Notes under the pieces: generated by a model
The model's input: only the letters and a program-made list of their open reading frames with translations
What the model was told of the DNA's origin: nothing
Database searches by the model: none
In this document: one piece after another, positions 9,026 through 17,600 of the stretch
How the letters are laid out: every line of letters begins with the position of its first letter
How positions within the stretch are numbered: the first letter of the stretch is position 1
Position numbers and translations under genes: made by a program
Assembly (NCBI RefSeq): GCF_010726085.1
Contig: NZ_AP022560.1
Span: 4,836,001 to 4,900,000, forward strand
Direction of reading: 5' to 3'
DNA: 64,000 bases
DNA from: Mycolicibacterium moriokaense
GTDB taxonomy: Bacteria > Actinomycetota > Actinomycetes > Mycobacteriales > Mycobacteriaceae

Positions 9026-11710
9026 CTAGCCTTCACCGGTACCGCGGGCGGCCCGCCCCGCACGCCAGTTCTGAACCCGGTCGGCAAGGTCTGTCACCTC
9101 GATCGGACGGGCATGCCAGAACCCCTGCTGCAGAACACATCCTGCCTCGCTGAGCCAGTCCGCCTGTTCGCGCTTCTCGACTCCTTCGGCGATCAGATCG
9201 ATCTGCATGCACGCAGCCACGGCGATCTGACCGCGCACCAGCCGTTGCGCACGGTCGCTTTCGTGGACGTCCTCGACGAACGAGCGATCGATCTTCAACC
9301 AGTTGGCGGGGATGTGTTTCAACGTGGTCATGCTCGCGTGGTCGACGCCGAAATCGTCGAGGGCAAGGCTGAACCCGAGTTCGCGCGCGCGCTGCAGGTC
9401 CGCGTATGCGGGTGAGGGGTCCTTGGTGAAAGCGCGCTCGGTGAGTTCCAGACAGATGCTGTCCGGGGCTATCCCGTAGTCGCGGTGCGCGGCGACAAGG
9501 TGACTGAGGAATTTCTTGTCCAGGACTTGGGCCGGCGACAGGTTCACGTGCAGCTTCAGGTCGTTATGGCCAAGAGCCACATAGTCTTCGAAGCTTCGTG
9601 TCACGGTCCACCGGCCGAGAGCGCCGGCCTGTCCCGACGCCTCCGCCAGCGCGATGATCTCGTTCGCGGGCACGTCCCGGTCGGGTTCATCAGGTTCGCC
9701 GCGAGCCAGCCAGCGCACCAACGCTTCCAGTCCGAACAGCTCGCCGGTGACCGCGTTGACGATCGGCTGGTAAACCATGCGCAGATCCGAACGCGCGATG
9801 GCGTCGGCCAGCTTCGCCCGCAGATGTGCATTCCCCCGGCGGCGCGACCCCATCGATTCGGTGTACAACACACATTCGTCCAGACGATTGATCTTCGCTT
9901 CGAACATGGCGATATCGGCCTGGGTCAGCAATTGCTGCGGTGTGTGAGCCGTCGCGCCCAAGACGGAGATACCCATGCTCAGCGAGGGCTGCAGTGTCGC
10001 GTTCTTACACTGCACCGGCTGCGACTGCACCTGCTCGAGGATGCGATTGCCTCCAGCTACGGCCGCGCTAGCGGACTCCACGTGTTCGAACAGCACGATG
10101 AACTCGTCGCCACCGACACGGCAGACCAGGGTGTCGCCCCGTACCGCCGCACGAAGTCGATCCGCCACTTCGACGAGCAGTTCGTCGCCGGTTTCGTGGC
10201 CGTAGGTGTCGTTGATCGGCTTGAACTTGTTGAAGTCCATGTACAGCAACGCCGCCAGGTCGCCGTCCTGCTGGCGGGCCAGCTCTTCAAGCCGCTCGGT
10301 CAGTTGTCTGCGGTTGGGAAGGTCGGTCAGCGGATCGTGAGTCGCGAGATGGGTGATCACCGACTGCGCCTGCTTGATCTCGGTCAGGTCGTGAATCACC
10401 ACGGCGACGCTGAAATCGTCCGAGTCGCCGATCGGTGACAGCGTGATCAGAACGTCGACGTGGCGATCGCCGTGTGCCGCAAGCGTCGTTTCCAGCGAGC
10501 TCTGCCGGCGCGTCGCCAGCGCGTCGTTCAACTGCTCCCGCAGCCGGCCCCGGTGACCGTCAACCGCGAGCTCGACGATGGATCGGCCGATCAACGTGTC
10601 GCAGTCCTGAGTGAACAACGCTTCGGCGGCCTTGTTGCAGCTGCGTATCTCGCCCGCACCGTTGACCGCGAGGATCGCATCGCTGGTGCCCTGCATCACG
10701 GCGGCATACTCGGCCTGGACCCGGAACAGGGAGGCATTCGAAATCGACAATGCGGCCGCCACCGCTACTGCGCGAAACAGTGCGACCTCGGTTTCGGTGA
10801 ACGAAGGTCCGTCGGGTCGGCCGACGCACAGGGTGCCGACGAGCTCGCCCCGGGCCGTCAACTCCTCGACCAGCACCAGTCGGTCGTTCGGGTTTCGATT
10901 CCGGTCGGTCAATTGCTCGGCGAGCCACTCTCGCGAAAGACCGGACGGTGCGGCCGACTCCGGGCGCGCGAACGAGTGGCGCCAACCGTCGCCGGAGGTC
11001 GGCAGGCGCAGCAGGCAATCGCCTCTGACCAACTCGCTCAACCCGGTGACGATGGTCGTCTCCAAGGAGGCCAGATCGAGGGTCTGTTCGGCGAACATGT
11101 TGGCCAGCCGCGCCCGCGCCCGCGCACCTGCCAACTCCTCCCGGTGCCATATCTCAGCGGCGCGAGCCGCCTGCAGTTGCTCTTCGTGCAGCTCGGCGGC
11201 CTCGCGGTGGAGCCGGGCGAATGACCGATCCAGCTCCAACAGCGCCTTGACCTTGGCGTACAGCACCTCCCGAGCGACGGGCTTGACGAGGAAGTCGACC
11301 GCACCCAGGTCATAGCCCCGGTTCAGATCGCCGGCGTCGGCCTGGCCGGTGAGGAAGATGATGGGTGTCGACGCCATCTCCTCGACGTCCCTGATCAGCT
11401 GCGCGGTCTCGAAACCGTCCATTCCGGGCAGGTTGACGTCGAGGACGATCACTGCGACCTTGCGCTGAAGCAGCACAGTGAGGGCCTCTTCGCCGGAACC
11501 TGCCGTGACGACCACACACTTCAGCGGCGTGAGCACGGTCCACAGCAGATCGCGAAGTCGAGTGTCGTCGTCGACAACGAGGATGGTCTGCATGTCGTCG
11601 GCCGGTATGCGCTTCGGCGTGGCGCCATCGGTCAGCGTGGATGGCGCACACCTCCCCCGTTCACCGGGCGTGCACGGCGGGTTCTGTCCGCGCAGGCCCC
11701 TGTGAGACAT
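9026..11710 (-). CDS. Response regulator with GAF, PAS, GGDEF and EAL domains (c-di-GMP turnover)
   Basis: 894 residues from ATG 11710. That start is preferred because it follows a strong AAGGGGG ribosome site at good spacing; an internal ATG at 11593, right before TILVVDDDTRL, lacks one but would give a more usual N-terminus. Order: receiver (about 41-165, Asp in VLDVNLPGMDG), coiled segment, GAF (about 207-330), PAS (330-377), GGDEF (intact VGGDEF near 533) and EAL (intact GLEALVRW near 660, VNLSP, ELTERAF, DDFGVDHASM, AEGVEKREQ). Both diguanylate cyclase and phosphodiesterase motifs look complete, so it may make and degrade c-di-GMP under control of the linked hybrid kinase. It heads the operon; the 129-bp gap to the divergent thioesterase gene holds the promoters. 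Confidence 0.92.
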   Translation of the reverse strand: MSHRGLRGQNPPCTPGERGRCAPSTLTDGATPKRIPADDMQTILVVDDDTRLRDLLWTVLTPLKCVVVTAGSGEEALTVLLQRKVAVIVLDVNLPGMDGFETAQLIRDVEEMASTPIIFLTGQADAGDLNRGYDLGAVDFLVKPVAREVLYAKVKALLELDRSFARLHREAAELHEEQLQAARAAEIWHREELAGARARARLANMFAEQTLDLASLETTIVTGLSELVRGDCLLRLPTSGDGWRHSFARPESAAPSGLSREWLAEQLTDRNRNPNDRLVLVEELTARGELVGTLCVGRPDGPSFTETEVALFRAVAVAAALSISNASLFRVQAEYAAVMQGTSDAILAVNGAGEIRSCNKAAEALFTQDCDTLIGRSIVELAVDGHRGRLREQLNDALATRRQSSLETTLAAHGDRHVDVLITLSPIGDSDDFSVAVVIHDLTEIKQAQSVITHLATHDPLTDLPNRRQLTERLEELARQQDGDLAALLYMDFNKFKPINDTYGHETGDELLVEVADRLRAAVRGDTLVCRVGGDEFIVLFEHVESASAAVAGGNRILEQVQSQPVQCKNATLQPSLSMGISVLGATAHTPQQLLTQADIAMFEAKINRLDECVLYTESMGSRRRGNAHLRAKLADAIARSDLRMVYQPIVNAVTGELFGLEALVRWLARGEPDEPDRDVPANEIIALAEASGQAGALGRWTVTRSFEDYVALGHNDLKLHVNLSPAQVLDKKFLSHLVAAHRDYGIAPDSICLELTERAFTKDPSPAYADLQRARELGFSLALDDFGVDHASMTTLKHIPANWLKIDRSFVEDVHESDRAQRLVRGQIAVAACMQIDLIAEGVEKREQADWLSEAGCVLQQGFWHARPIEVTDLADRVQNWRAGRAARGTGEG

Positions 11711-11811
11711 CGAGCCCCCTTCGACCAGCCAAAAGACAGATTTCGACCACAATAGTTCGGTTGACTCGGGAAGGGACCGAAGCGGGCGGAACGACACGAA
11801 TTCGCAGTATT

Positions 11812-11824
11812 TGGTGAATCACCA
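11812..11824. promoter_or_regulatory. 13-bp perfect palindrome in divergent promoter region
   Basis: The sequence TGGTGAATCACCA is a perfect inverted repeat (6-1-6) located 15 bp before the thioesterase ATG at 11840 and about 100 bp before the GGDEF/EAL start at 11710. Its size and place suit an operator for a dimeric repressor, but no regulator gene is adjacent, so this is inference. Confidence 0.35.
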
Positions 11825-11839
11825 GGTAGACAGGACTCG

Positions 11840-12595
11840 ATGCCAAGTATGGATGTGAACCAACGGCTGCGACCGCAGCCTTCGGACGGCTATATCTACC
11901 GCACGTCCTGGGCCGTGCCCACCGGCGACATCGGCGACCAGCTGCAGTTGCGCCTAGACGGGGTGGCCCGCTACATCCAGGAAGTCGGTGCCGAGAATCT
12001 GCTCGATGCAGGCGAGGCCGAGGCGCATCCGCACTGGCTCGTCCAGCGCACGGTGATCGATGTCATCGAGCCGATCGAGTGGCCCAACGAGGTGTCGTTC
12101 AGCCGCTGGTGCTCGGCACTGTCGACGCGCTGGTGCACGATGCGCGTCGATCTGGTCGGCAGCGAGGGCGGCCGGATCGAGACCGAGGGTTTCTGGATCG
12201 CGATCAACGAACGCACCCTGACACCGCAGCGGGTCTCCGACAGTCTGATCGACAAGTTCTCCAGCACCGCAGATGAGCACCGCCTCAAGTGGCGGCCGTG
12301 GTTGACCAACCTCGACGAGGCCGATGTGGTTAGACCATTCGCGTTGCGTCGCACCGATATCGACGTGTTCGAACACGTCACCAACACCGCCTACTGGCAT
12401 GCCATCCACGAAGTGATGGCCGAAGTGCCTGAGGTGTGCCGCGCACCATATCGCGCGGTGGTCGAGTATCGCCGGCCGATCCAGTACGGCGAAGACGTCA
12501 CCCTGCGATGGGCCCGACGCGACGACGACGTGAACATCGCGATCGCGGTCGGCGATGAAATCCGTGCTGCCGCATTGCTGCGAACGCTCAGCTAG
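11840..12595 (+). CDS. Acyl-ACP thioesterase-like protein (double hotdog)
   Basis: 251 residues, resembling the bacterial acyl-ACP thioesterase family (FatA/FatB type, two hotdog repeats). The N-terminal half has YRTSWAVPTGDIGDQLQL and a hotdog helix region (VARYIQEVGAENLLDAGE). The middle has the family-like pattern SRWCSALSTRWCTMRVDL and GFWIAINERTLTPQRVSD. The second half has RRTDIDVFEHVTNTAYWHAI, matching the conserved D-x-N/H-x-HVNN-type substrate motif in altered form. It would release a fatty acid from an acyl carrier. From memory, M. tuberculosis Rv2001 has this length and sits just before an SDR gene (Rv2002), like the SDR gene that follows here. ATG 11840 is used; ATG 11849 is possible. 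Confidence 0.75.
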   Translation: MPSMDVNQRLRPQPSDGYIYRTSWAVPTGDIGDQLQLRLDGVARYIQEVGAENLLDAGEAEAHPHWLVQRTVIDVIEPIEWPNEVSFSRWCSALSTRWCTMRVDLVGSEGGRIETEGFWIAINERTLTPQRVSDSLIDKFSSTADEHRLKWRPWLTNLDEADVVRPFALRRTDIDVFEHVTNTAYWHAIHEVMAEVPEVCRAPYRAVVEYRRPIQYGEDVTLRWARRDDDVNIAIAVGDEIRAAALLRTLS

Positions 12596-12617
12596 CCGAT
12601 CCGAAAAAGAGGTGCAC

Positions 12618-12746
12618 GTGGAGTCGGACCCGAGCTACCAAGACATGATGGTTGCCGACCGGGTGTTCGGCCCGGTGTGGTCCCGGCCGGGATTGAGCAG
12701 ACGAGACCCCCAGTCGCCGCTCGATGCCGGCTGCACGGTGCGTTGA
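12618..12746 (+). CDS. Possible 42-residue small protein
   Basis: A short frame starting with GTG at 12618 after an AAAGAGG-like ribosome site (5-nt spacing), reading VESDPSYQDMMVADRVFG and ending at the TGA just before the SDR start. It sits between the thioesterase and the SDR with only 22 nt before it, in the same direction. No family is recognised. It may be a true small protein, or simply leader sequence of the SDR. Confidence 0.3.
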   Translation: MESDPSYQDMMVADRVFGPVWSRPGLSRRDPQSPLDAGCTVR

Positions 12747-12753
12747 GGTGGCG

Positions 12754-13614
12754 ATGACATCGGTACGGGGCGCCACAGCCGTCATCACCGGCGGCGGAAG
12801 CGGAATAGGCCGGGCTACGGCGGTTTCACTCGCGAACCGCGGGGCCCGTGTCGTCGTCGCGGACATCCACGCGGACAACGCGAATGCGGTCGCGGACCAG
12901 ATCAGGGCGGAAGGTCACGAGGCCGAGGCTTTTGTCTGTGACGTCGGTACGGACCGGGCTTTCGGGGCTCTCAAGGCCTTCACGATGGAGCGTTTCGGGG
13001 GCGTCGACATCGTGATGAACAACGTCGGCGTTCTCACCAGCGGACGGCCCGATCACCTCCCCATTGCCGAATGGGAACGGATCATCAACATCAACCTGAT
13101 GTCGGTGGTACGAAGTAACGCCACGTTCCTGCCGATCCTCATCGCGCAGGGCCACGGCCATATCGTCAACACCGCGTCCTTCGCGGGCCTTTACACGTAC
13201 TCATATGACCGGATTCCCTACGCCGCCACCAAGGCTGCGATCGTTCAGATCTCGGAAGGACTCCGGCTCTACCTGCACCCGCAAGGTATCGGTGTCACCG
13301 TGCTATGTCCGGGACCGGTGGCGACCAACATCCTCGCCACGATGCCTGAAAGGTTCGGACCGGAAGTTCAAACCGGCCTTCCCGGACCGCAATTCGGAAT
13401 CCTCCTGCCCGATACGGTGGGCGAGATGGTGGCCAACGCCATCCTCGACGACACCTTCATGCTGTATACCGACGATCAGGTCCGTGACCTCCTCATCGAG
13501 CGCGCGACGGACTGGGACGCCTTCATCGCCAAACAAACCGACACATTGAGCGGGGGCGGCGGAGGGCAGCTGACCAGCCCCCGGCAGGATCCGGCGACAT
13601 CAAGCGACTCATAA
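12754..13614 (+). CDS. SDR-family NAD(P)-dependent oxidoreductase
   Basis: 286 residues from ATG 12754, preferred over upstream starts because of GAGGTGG just before it and because the Rossmann strand begins directly (VRGATAVITGGGSGIGRAT). Classical SDR signatures are present: the TGGGSGIG nucleotide motif, the acidic residue after strand 2 (VVVADIHADN, suggesting NAD(H) preference), NNVG, Ser in VNTASFAGLY and the catalytic YAATK. The C-terminal part is extended and polar. It probably oxidises or reduces an alcohol/ketone, perhaps a lipid or steroid. It follows the thioesterase-like gene in the same direction; the substrate cannot be deduced. Confidence 0.9.
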   Translation: MTSVRGATAVITGGGSGIGRATAVSLANRGARVVVADIHADNANAVADQIRAEGHEAEAFVCDVGTDRAFGALKAFTMERFGGVDIVMNNVGVLTSGRPDHLPIAEWERIININLMSVVRSNATFLPILIAQGHGHIVNTASFAGLYTYSYDRIPYAATKAAIVQISEGLRLYLHPQGIGVTVLCPGPVATNILATMPERFGPEVQTGLPGPQFGILLPDTVGEMVANAILDDTFMLYTDDQVRDLLIERATDWDAFIAKQTDTLSGGGGGQLTSPRQDPATSSDS

Positions 13615-13653
13615 CGGCGACAAACCGCGCGGCGCGGTGTCAAGGTAGGACCG

Positions 13654-14043
13654 ATGTCTCGACGAATTCTCGCAGTGCCGCTCTCGGTGGCCGCGGTGGC
13701 CATGTGGCTCGCGGCTGCGCCCGCAGCGGCCGGCAGCGAGTGCGGCATCATCCTGCCCGTGGCTGACCGCCTGGAGGCGGCGCTCAATACGGTCGCTCCA
13801 GCCGGGACACCGTCGTATGTGGCAGGCCAGGTTCGAAAGGCGGTATCGCCGCTGTACGGCTTGAGAACTCCGTCGGCCATCGATCTCCGGATCCGGTCGG
13901 ACATGCTGGCGGCCCAGATCGACGACAGTGATCCCTATCGACCGGCAAGCCCAGACCTGCTCGTCCGCGATCTCGCCGCGACGAGAGAACTGCTCGCCGG
14001 GGCGCGCGGATCCTGTGCACCTCAGGGCATGCCCTTCAGTTGA
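13654..14043 (+). CDS. Small secreted protein with two cysteines, hemophore-like
   Basis: 129 residues. A clear signal peptide (basic MSRR, hydrophobic core, cleavage near AAPAAAGS) leads a mature domain of about 100 residues with one cysteine near the N-terminus (SECGII) and one near the C-terminus (GSCAPQG), probably a disulfide. The mature part is predicted helical. Its size, signal peptide and two terminal cysteines resemble the small mycobacterial heme-binding/hemophore-like secreted proteins, but no heme ligand can be assigned, so that is a weak inference. It converges on the 14049-14819 gene with a 5-nt gap. Confidence 0.7.
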   Translation: MSRRILAVPLSVAAVAMWLAAAPAAAGSECGIILPVADRLEAALNTVAPAGTPSYVAGQVRKAVSPLYGLRTPSAIDLRIRSDMLAAQIDDSDPYRPASPDLLVRDLAATRELLAGARGSCAPQGMPFS

Positions 14044-14048
14044 CTCAG

Positions 14049-14819
14049 TTAGCTCCCGGGTCCCCATATTCGAACCGACAGCCGTTCGGCGCCAGGCCAA
14101 ATGGCGTTCGCAGCCGGTGACGCACAGAAAGCCGCCTCGGCCTGGCGGATGGTCAAGCCGACCGCATGAAGTCCGTCTTCCTGGTGGGCCCGACAGATGA
14201 CGGTCAGTACCTTGCGGGTGTGCGGGTCGACTTCCTGGGCTTCGATCGTCAACACCACGACGAGCGTGTACCCGGCCCCGGTCGGCAGATAGAAGGTGAG
14301 ATCGCGGCTGACCAGACCGCCACCGTTGACCACCAGATAACCGTCCCCGCTGGGATAGGCGGCCTGCCCCACCATCTGCGTGCGTTCGTAATGCCAACGG
14401 TCGCCCGGTGCGCGCCAGGTTGCGAACCGGGTGTTTGGACTGCCGTTGAACATGTTTCGGGCGATCGGGATGATCAGTTCTTCGCGACCGTCGGCGTCGA
14501 CATCCTCCAGCCCGACGCCGCCCGGACTCGACGGCTCCAGCAGCTCGTCGATGGTCTGCACGACCTCCCCCGCCGGGTCGGTCACGGTGACCTTTACCGC
14601 CCGTGGCTCCGGCAACTCGGGGACAGAGAAGTACGTGACGGTGAAATCAAGAGCACCGGAGTGCAACGAGCAGTCGACATGTGGCGACGTCCCCTCCGGA
14701 CTGATGATCGGCATCGACTGCGGGCATGGCGGCAGTGCGGGGGCGGCGACGGCGGCTGGGCACACCGTACCGACGGTCGCCAATGCGACGACGCCGGCCA
14801 GTGCTGACAACCGCTTCAC
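14049..14819 (-). CDS. Secreted protein of unknown function with a calcium-loop-like DxDxDG motif
   Basis: 256 residues with a Sec signal peptide (MKRLSALAGVVALATVGTVCPAAVAAPALPP). The mature domain is beta-rich and contains LEDVDADGREELIIPI, resembling an FG-GAP/beta-propeller calcium-binding turn, in a single copy. Five cysteines are scattered, including CPQS, VDCSL, VICRA and AFCAS. It follows the Mce-associated membrane protein by 8 nt on the same strand, so it is probably the last gene of the mce transcription unit and may work at the cell surface with it. The function is not known. Confidence 0.72.
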   Translation of the reverse strand: MKRLSALAGVVALATVGTVCPAAVAAPALPPCPQSMPIISPEGTSPHVDCSLHSGALDFTVTYFSVPELPEPRAVKVTVTDPAGEVVQTIDELLEPSSPGGVGLEDVDADGREELIIPIARNMFNGSPNTRFATWRAPGDRWHYERTQMVGQAAYPSGDGYLVVNGGGLVSRDLTFYLPTGAGYTLVVVLTIEAQEVDPHTRKVLTVICRAHQEDGLHAVGLTIRQAEAAFCASPAANAIWPGAERLSVRIWGPGS

Positions 14820-14827
14820 GTATGTGC

Positions 14828-15592
14828 CTACCGCTGCGGCGTCGGTTTGGTGGGAGTCGGCGGCGCCGGCGGCGGCAGCGCCGGAAGCTGTTCATCCACA
14901 GGTGGTTTGCTGCCTGTCTCGGGCCCGATGTCGGCAACCTGCCAGCCATCGCCCACCTTGTTCACCGTGACGCGCAACAGGATGATCGACACCTTGGGCG
15001 TCGGGTTCTGCAGATTACGGGTCGTCTGGTGGGCCGACACCACCACGCGATACGAACCGTCGGGCTGCAGGACGGGATCGGTGGCCAACACCTCGCCGCT
15101 GGAGGTGACCTGCGCCTCCAGCATGACGGCCGTGAGCAGCTCGCTGGCGTTGACGTACTTGTCCTTGAGTTGTTGTGACACACCGTCTTCGACGGCGCGG
15201 AAGAAGGCGTCCGGATCTTCATACGTGTAGTTCAGCGATTTCAGCGCATAGTCCTTGGCGAGCTGTGCCGCTGCCTCGCGATCGGCCACGCTCTGCCGTA
15301 GCTGCTCGAGCTGGCTGGTCGCCTGCTGATATTTGATGAACCCGAACACGCCCCCGCCGACAAGCACCGCAACCAGCGCCGCTGCGACCCATACCCAGGG
15401 TCTCGTGGGACCGGATCGTGACGTGTCGACGGAGTCTGCGCCATCGGTGGCCGCGGTATCCGTGTCTTCGGTTTCGGCACGGTCTGTCGCCGCCTTGGGC
15501 GGGGACTCGTCTGAGGCGTCGGCATCGCCGGCATTGCTGTCGGTCGAGTCGGTCATGTCGGCTTCTTTCATTGCAGTCTCTTTAGGGCTCAT
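14828..15592 (-). CDS. Mce-associated membrane protein (Mam)
   Basis: 254 residues from ATG 15592, which shares an ATGA overlap with the mceF stop; an ATG three codons upstream is less likely. An acidic, low-complexity N-terminal tail (about 65 residues rich in Asp, Ala, Thr) precedes one membrane helix (VWVAAALVAVLVGGGVFGFI). An extracytoplasmic domain follows with a helix (LRQSVADREAAAQLAKDYAL) and an NTF2-like body (ALKSLNYTYEDPDAFF ... GDGWQVADIGPETG) and a Pro-rich end. This is the usual architecture of Mam/Mas proteins encoded after mceF. Such proteins, including OrfX-like ones, stabilise Mce transporters. Which lipid is moved here is unknown. Confidence 0.85.
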   Translation of the reverse strand: MSPKETAMKEADMTDSTDSNAGDADASDESPPKAATDRAETEDTDTAATDGADSVDTSRSGPTRPWVWVAAALVAVLVGGGVFGFIKYQQATSQLEQLRQSVADREAAAQLAKDYALKSLNYTYEDPDAFFRAVEDGVSQQLKDKYVNASELLTAVMLEAQVTSSGEVLATDPVLQPDGSYRVVVSAHQTTRNLQNPTPKVSIILLRVTVNKVGDGWQVADIGPETGSKPPVDEQLPALPPPAPPTPTKPTPQR

Positions 15593-16554
15593 TGGTGCCA
15601 TTCGGGCACATTGAGCTGAACCCGCACACTGCCAGTATCGTTGAACGTCGATTCCCAGAAGTCGAGCCAGTGCCCGGCGTCGATTTTGATGTCGTGCAGC
15701 GGTTTGAGCGCAGGCTGCAGCACAGTGGCAAAAGAGCCAAGCGGGCCGGCCAGCATGTCGAGGTATTCGCGGAGTTTCTGAACCAGGACCGTGACCGCAT
15801 CGTCCGGGCCGATCACGCCCATGCCCGCATGTGAAATGCTCTCGATCTCGCGGATGAGCTCCAGGAACGCCGGTATCGAGCGCGGTAGCTGATGGCCGGT
15901 CTCGCTGATCACCTGGCCGGCGTTGAGGTCGCCCAGGTTGGTGGTGAGGACGGAGACATTGTTGAACAGGGTGGCCATCAGGGCCTTGTCATCGTGGATC
16001 ACGTCGGCGGTCAACCCGGCGGTGGTCGCCAGGGAGTCGATGGTGTCGTCGTTGTCGGCCATCGCCGCAGCCACTTCGTTGATGATGGCGTGGATCTGGT
16101 CGAGGTCCAGCGCCGTGAACAAGACATTGATCTTGGCGAGCAGGTCACTGGCCGTCACGACCGGTGCGACGCGATCAGCGGGGATCACTGCCCCGTCGGT
16201 GTAATACGGCGGCGCTATGAGCTTCGGCTTGAAGTCGATGTACTGTTCGCCTGCGGCCGAGAGATTTTCGATGGTGATCGGGCTGTCGGCCGGAACCCGG
16301 TGCTCGTCGTCGAGTTCGATCGAGACCGCGAGGCCGGTGCTGGTGGTCTGGATATCCGACACTCGGCCGATCTTGATGCCGCGCATCGTCACCTCTGAGG
16401 TCGGCATTAGGCCGCCGGAAGTGTTGAGCAGCAGGGTGAGCCGGGTGACCTGCTTGGCCGGACTCACGTCGAGCACACCGAACGACATGTAGACGGCACC
16501 GAGCAGCGTCATCACCGCGAGGATGACGAGCGTGGCGCGGGCGTTGAATTTCAT
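15589..16554 (-). CDS. mceF: Mce family protein, MceF position
   Basis: 321 residues. A single N-terminal helix (RATLVILAVMTLLGAVYMSFG) anchors the MCE/MlaD domain (VTMRGIKIGRVSDIQTTSTG ... QYIDFKP), followed by the long helical Mce region. Being the sixth mce gene it takes the F position. MCE proteins assemble into a ring or needle that shuttles lipids across the periplasm to a YrbE permease/ATPase complex. It overlaps mceE (ATGA) and the Mam gene (ATGA). It is shorter than many MceF proteins, which often carry C-terminal extensions. Confidence 0.88.
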   Translation of the reverse strand: MKFNARATLVILAVMTLLGAVYMSFGVLDVSPAKQVTRLTLLLNTSGGLMPTSEVTMRGIKIGRVSDIQTTSTGLAVSIELDDEHRVPADSPITIENLSAAGEQYIDFKPKLIAPPYYTDGAVIPADRVAPVVTASDLLAKINVLFTALDLDQIHAIINEVAAAMADNDDTIDSLATTAGLTADVIHDDKALMATLFNNVSVLTTNLGDLNAGQVISETGHQLPRSIPAFLELIREIESISHAGMGVIGPDDAVTVLVQKLREYLDMLAGPLGSFATVLQPALKPLHDIKIDAGHWLDFWESTFNDTGSVRVQLNVPEWHQ

Positions 16555-17600
16555 GGCGGCAGCAGTCCCATCGTCTGCATCGCCTCGACCGCTGCGTCGG
16601 TCTTGTCCGCCGGATCCACGCCCTCGTTCCCGGTCGGGGGATGAAGCCCGGTGATCGTGAACTTCGGTCCGCCCTTGCGGAAGAACACGAGAAGTTTGTA
16701 ACGCAGGAACGCGACGAACTTGTCGGCCAGCACCGGGATGGTGGTGTCGACGGTGGCCATCGTTCCGACCATGGGTGTGAGGTAGGACAGCATCTGCATC
16801 AGATCGCCGGCGATCGGGTTGATCAGCTCGGCGTTGAGAGTGCCGATGTCCCGAGAGTTGTTGACCACGTTCAGGACTGCCAACGTGATATCCGACAGGC
16901 CTTCGAGCTTCGCCGGACCTTCGGTGACGAGCCGGTTGAACACCGTGGTATTCGCCGCCATCGCGGTGCTGATGTTCTCCATGCTCGAGAGCATGCCGTT
17001 GATTGTGTCCTGGTTGGCCGCAAGGTCATTGAGCACACCGGCGACGGTGCGCTGCATCCGGGTCAGCTCGGCGGGGTCGTCCGGGAACGCCTTGTTGACC
17101 TCGACCACGGTGTTTTGCAGCGTGCCGACCGCGCCGCCGCCCACCAGGTTCGACATCGACCGCAGGAGGTCTTCGACGTTGTCGGCCGGGGCGGTGTTGC
17201 GCAGCGGGATGGTATCGCCGTCGCGCAGGACCCCGGCCGACCGTTCCTCCGGTGGAAGCAGGGCGATGTAGATGTCGCCGAGCGGTGTGGCCTGACGAAG
17301 CTCGGCGCGGGTGTTGTCGGAAAGCGTGGTTTTACCGGCTATTTCGACGTACGCGACCGCGGTGTTGCCGTCGAGCTCGACACGGTCGAGCACACCGACC
17401 TGCACCCCACCGGAGTCCACCTTCGCGCGGGCCGGCAGGTTCAGCACGCTGGAGAATTCGATCTTGATCTTGTACGCGTCGTGTGCGGTGAACGCGCCCG
17501 GAACCGGCAGCCGGGTCGGATCCAGCGAGCATGCCGCCGCCGCAATGACCATCACCACCCCCAGCAGCACGCGAACAGCACGCATCGATCGTCCCGTCAT
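16551..17600 (-). CDS. mceE: Mce family lipoprotein, MceE (LprK-type)
   Basis: 349 residues. A lipoprotein signal peptide is visible: hydrophobic VRVLLGVVMVIAAAACSLDP, with lipobox AAAC, so the mature protein should be acylated at Cys. The MCE domain (AKVDSGGVQVGVLDRVELDG ... LGDIYIAL) and the helical Mce segment follow. In every mce operon the fifth mce gene is the lipoprotein, as here. It overlaps both neighbours by ATGA. Confidence 0.9.
   Translation of the reverse strand: MTGRSMRAVRVLLGVVMVIAAAACSLDPTRLPVPGAFTAHDAYKIKIEFSSVLNLPARAKVDSGGVQVGVLDRVELDGNTAVAYVEIAGKTTLSDNTRAELRQATPLGDIYIALLPPEERSAGVLRDGDTIPLRNTAPADNVEDLLRSMSNLVGGGAVGTLQNTVVEVNKAFPDDPAELTRMQRTVAGVLNDLAANQDTINGMLSSMENISTAMAANTTVFNRLVTEGPAKLEGLSDITLAVLNVVNNSRDIGTLNAELINPIAGDLMQMLSYLTPMVGTMATVDTTIPVLADKFVAFLRYKLLVFFRKGGPKFTITGLHPPTGNEGVDPADKTDAAVEAMQTMGLLPP

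Noticed and set aside
11771..11790. Possible DosR box near the thioesterase promoter
   Set aside because: Only the left half (GGGACCGAAG) matches; the right half is GCGGGCGG and the neighbouring genes are not dormancy-type.
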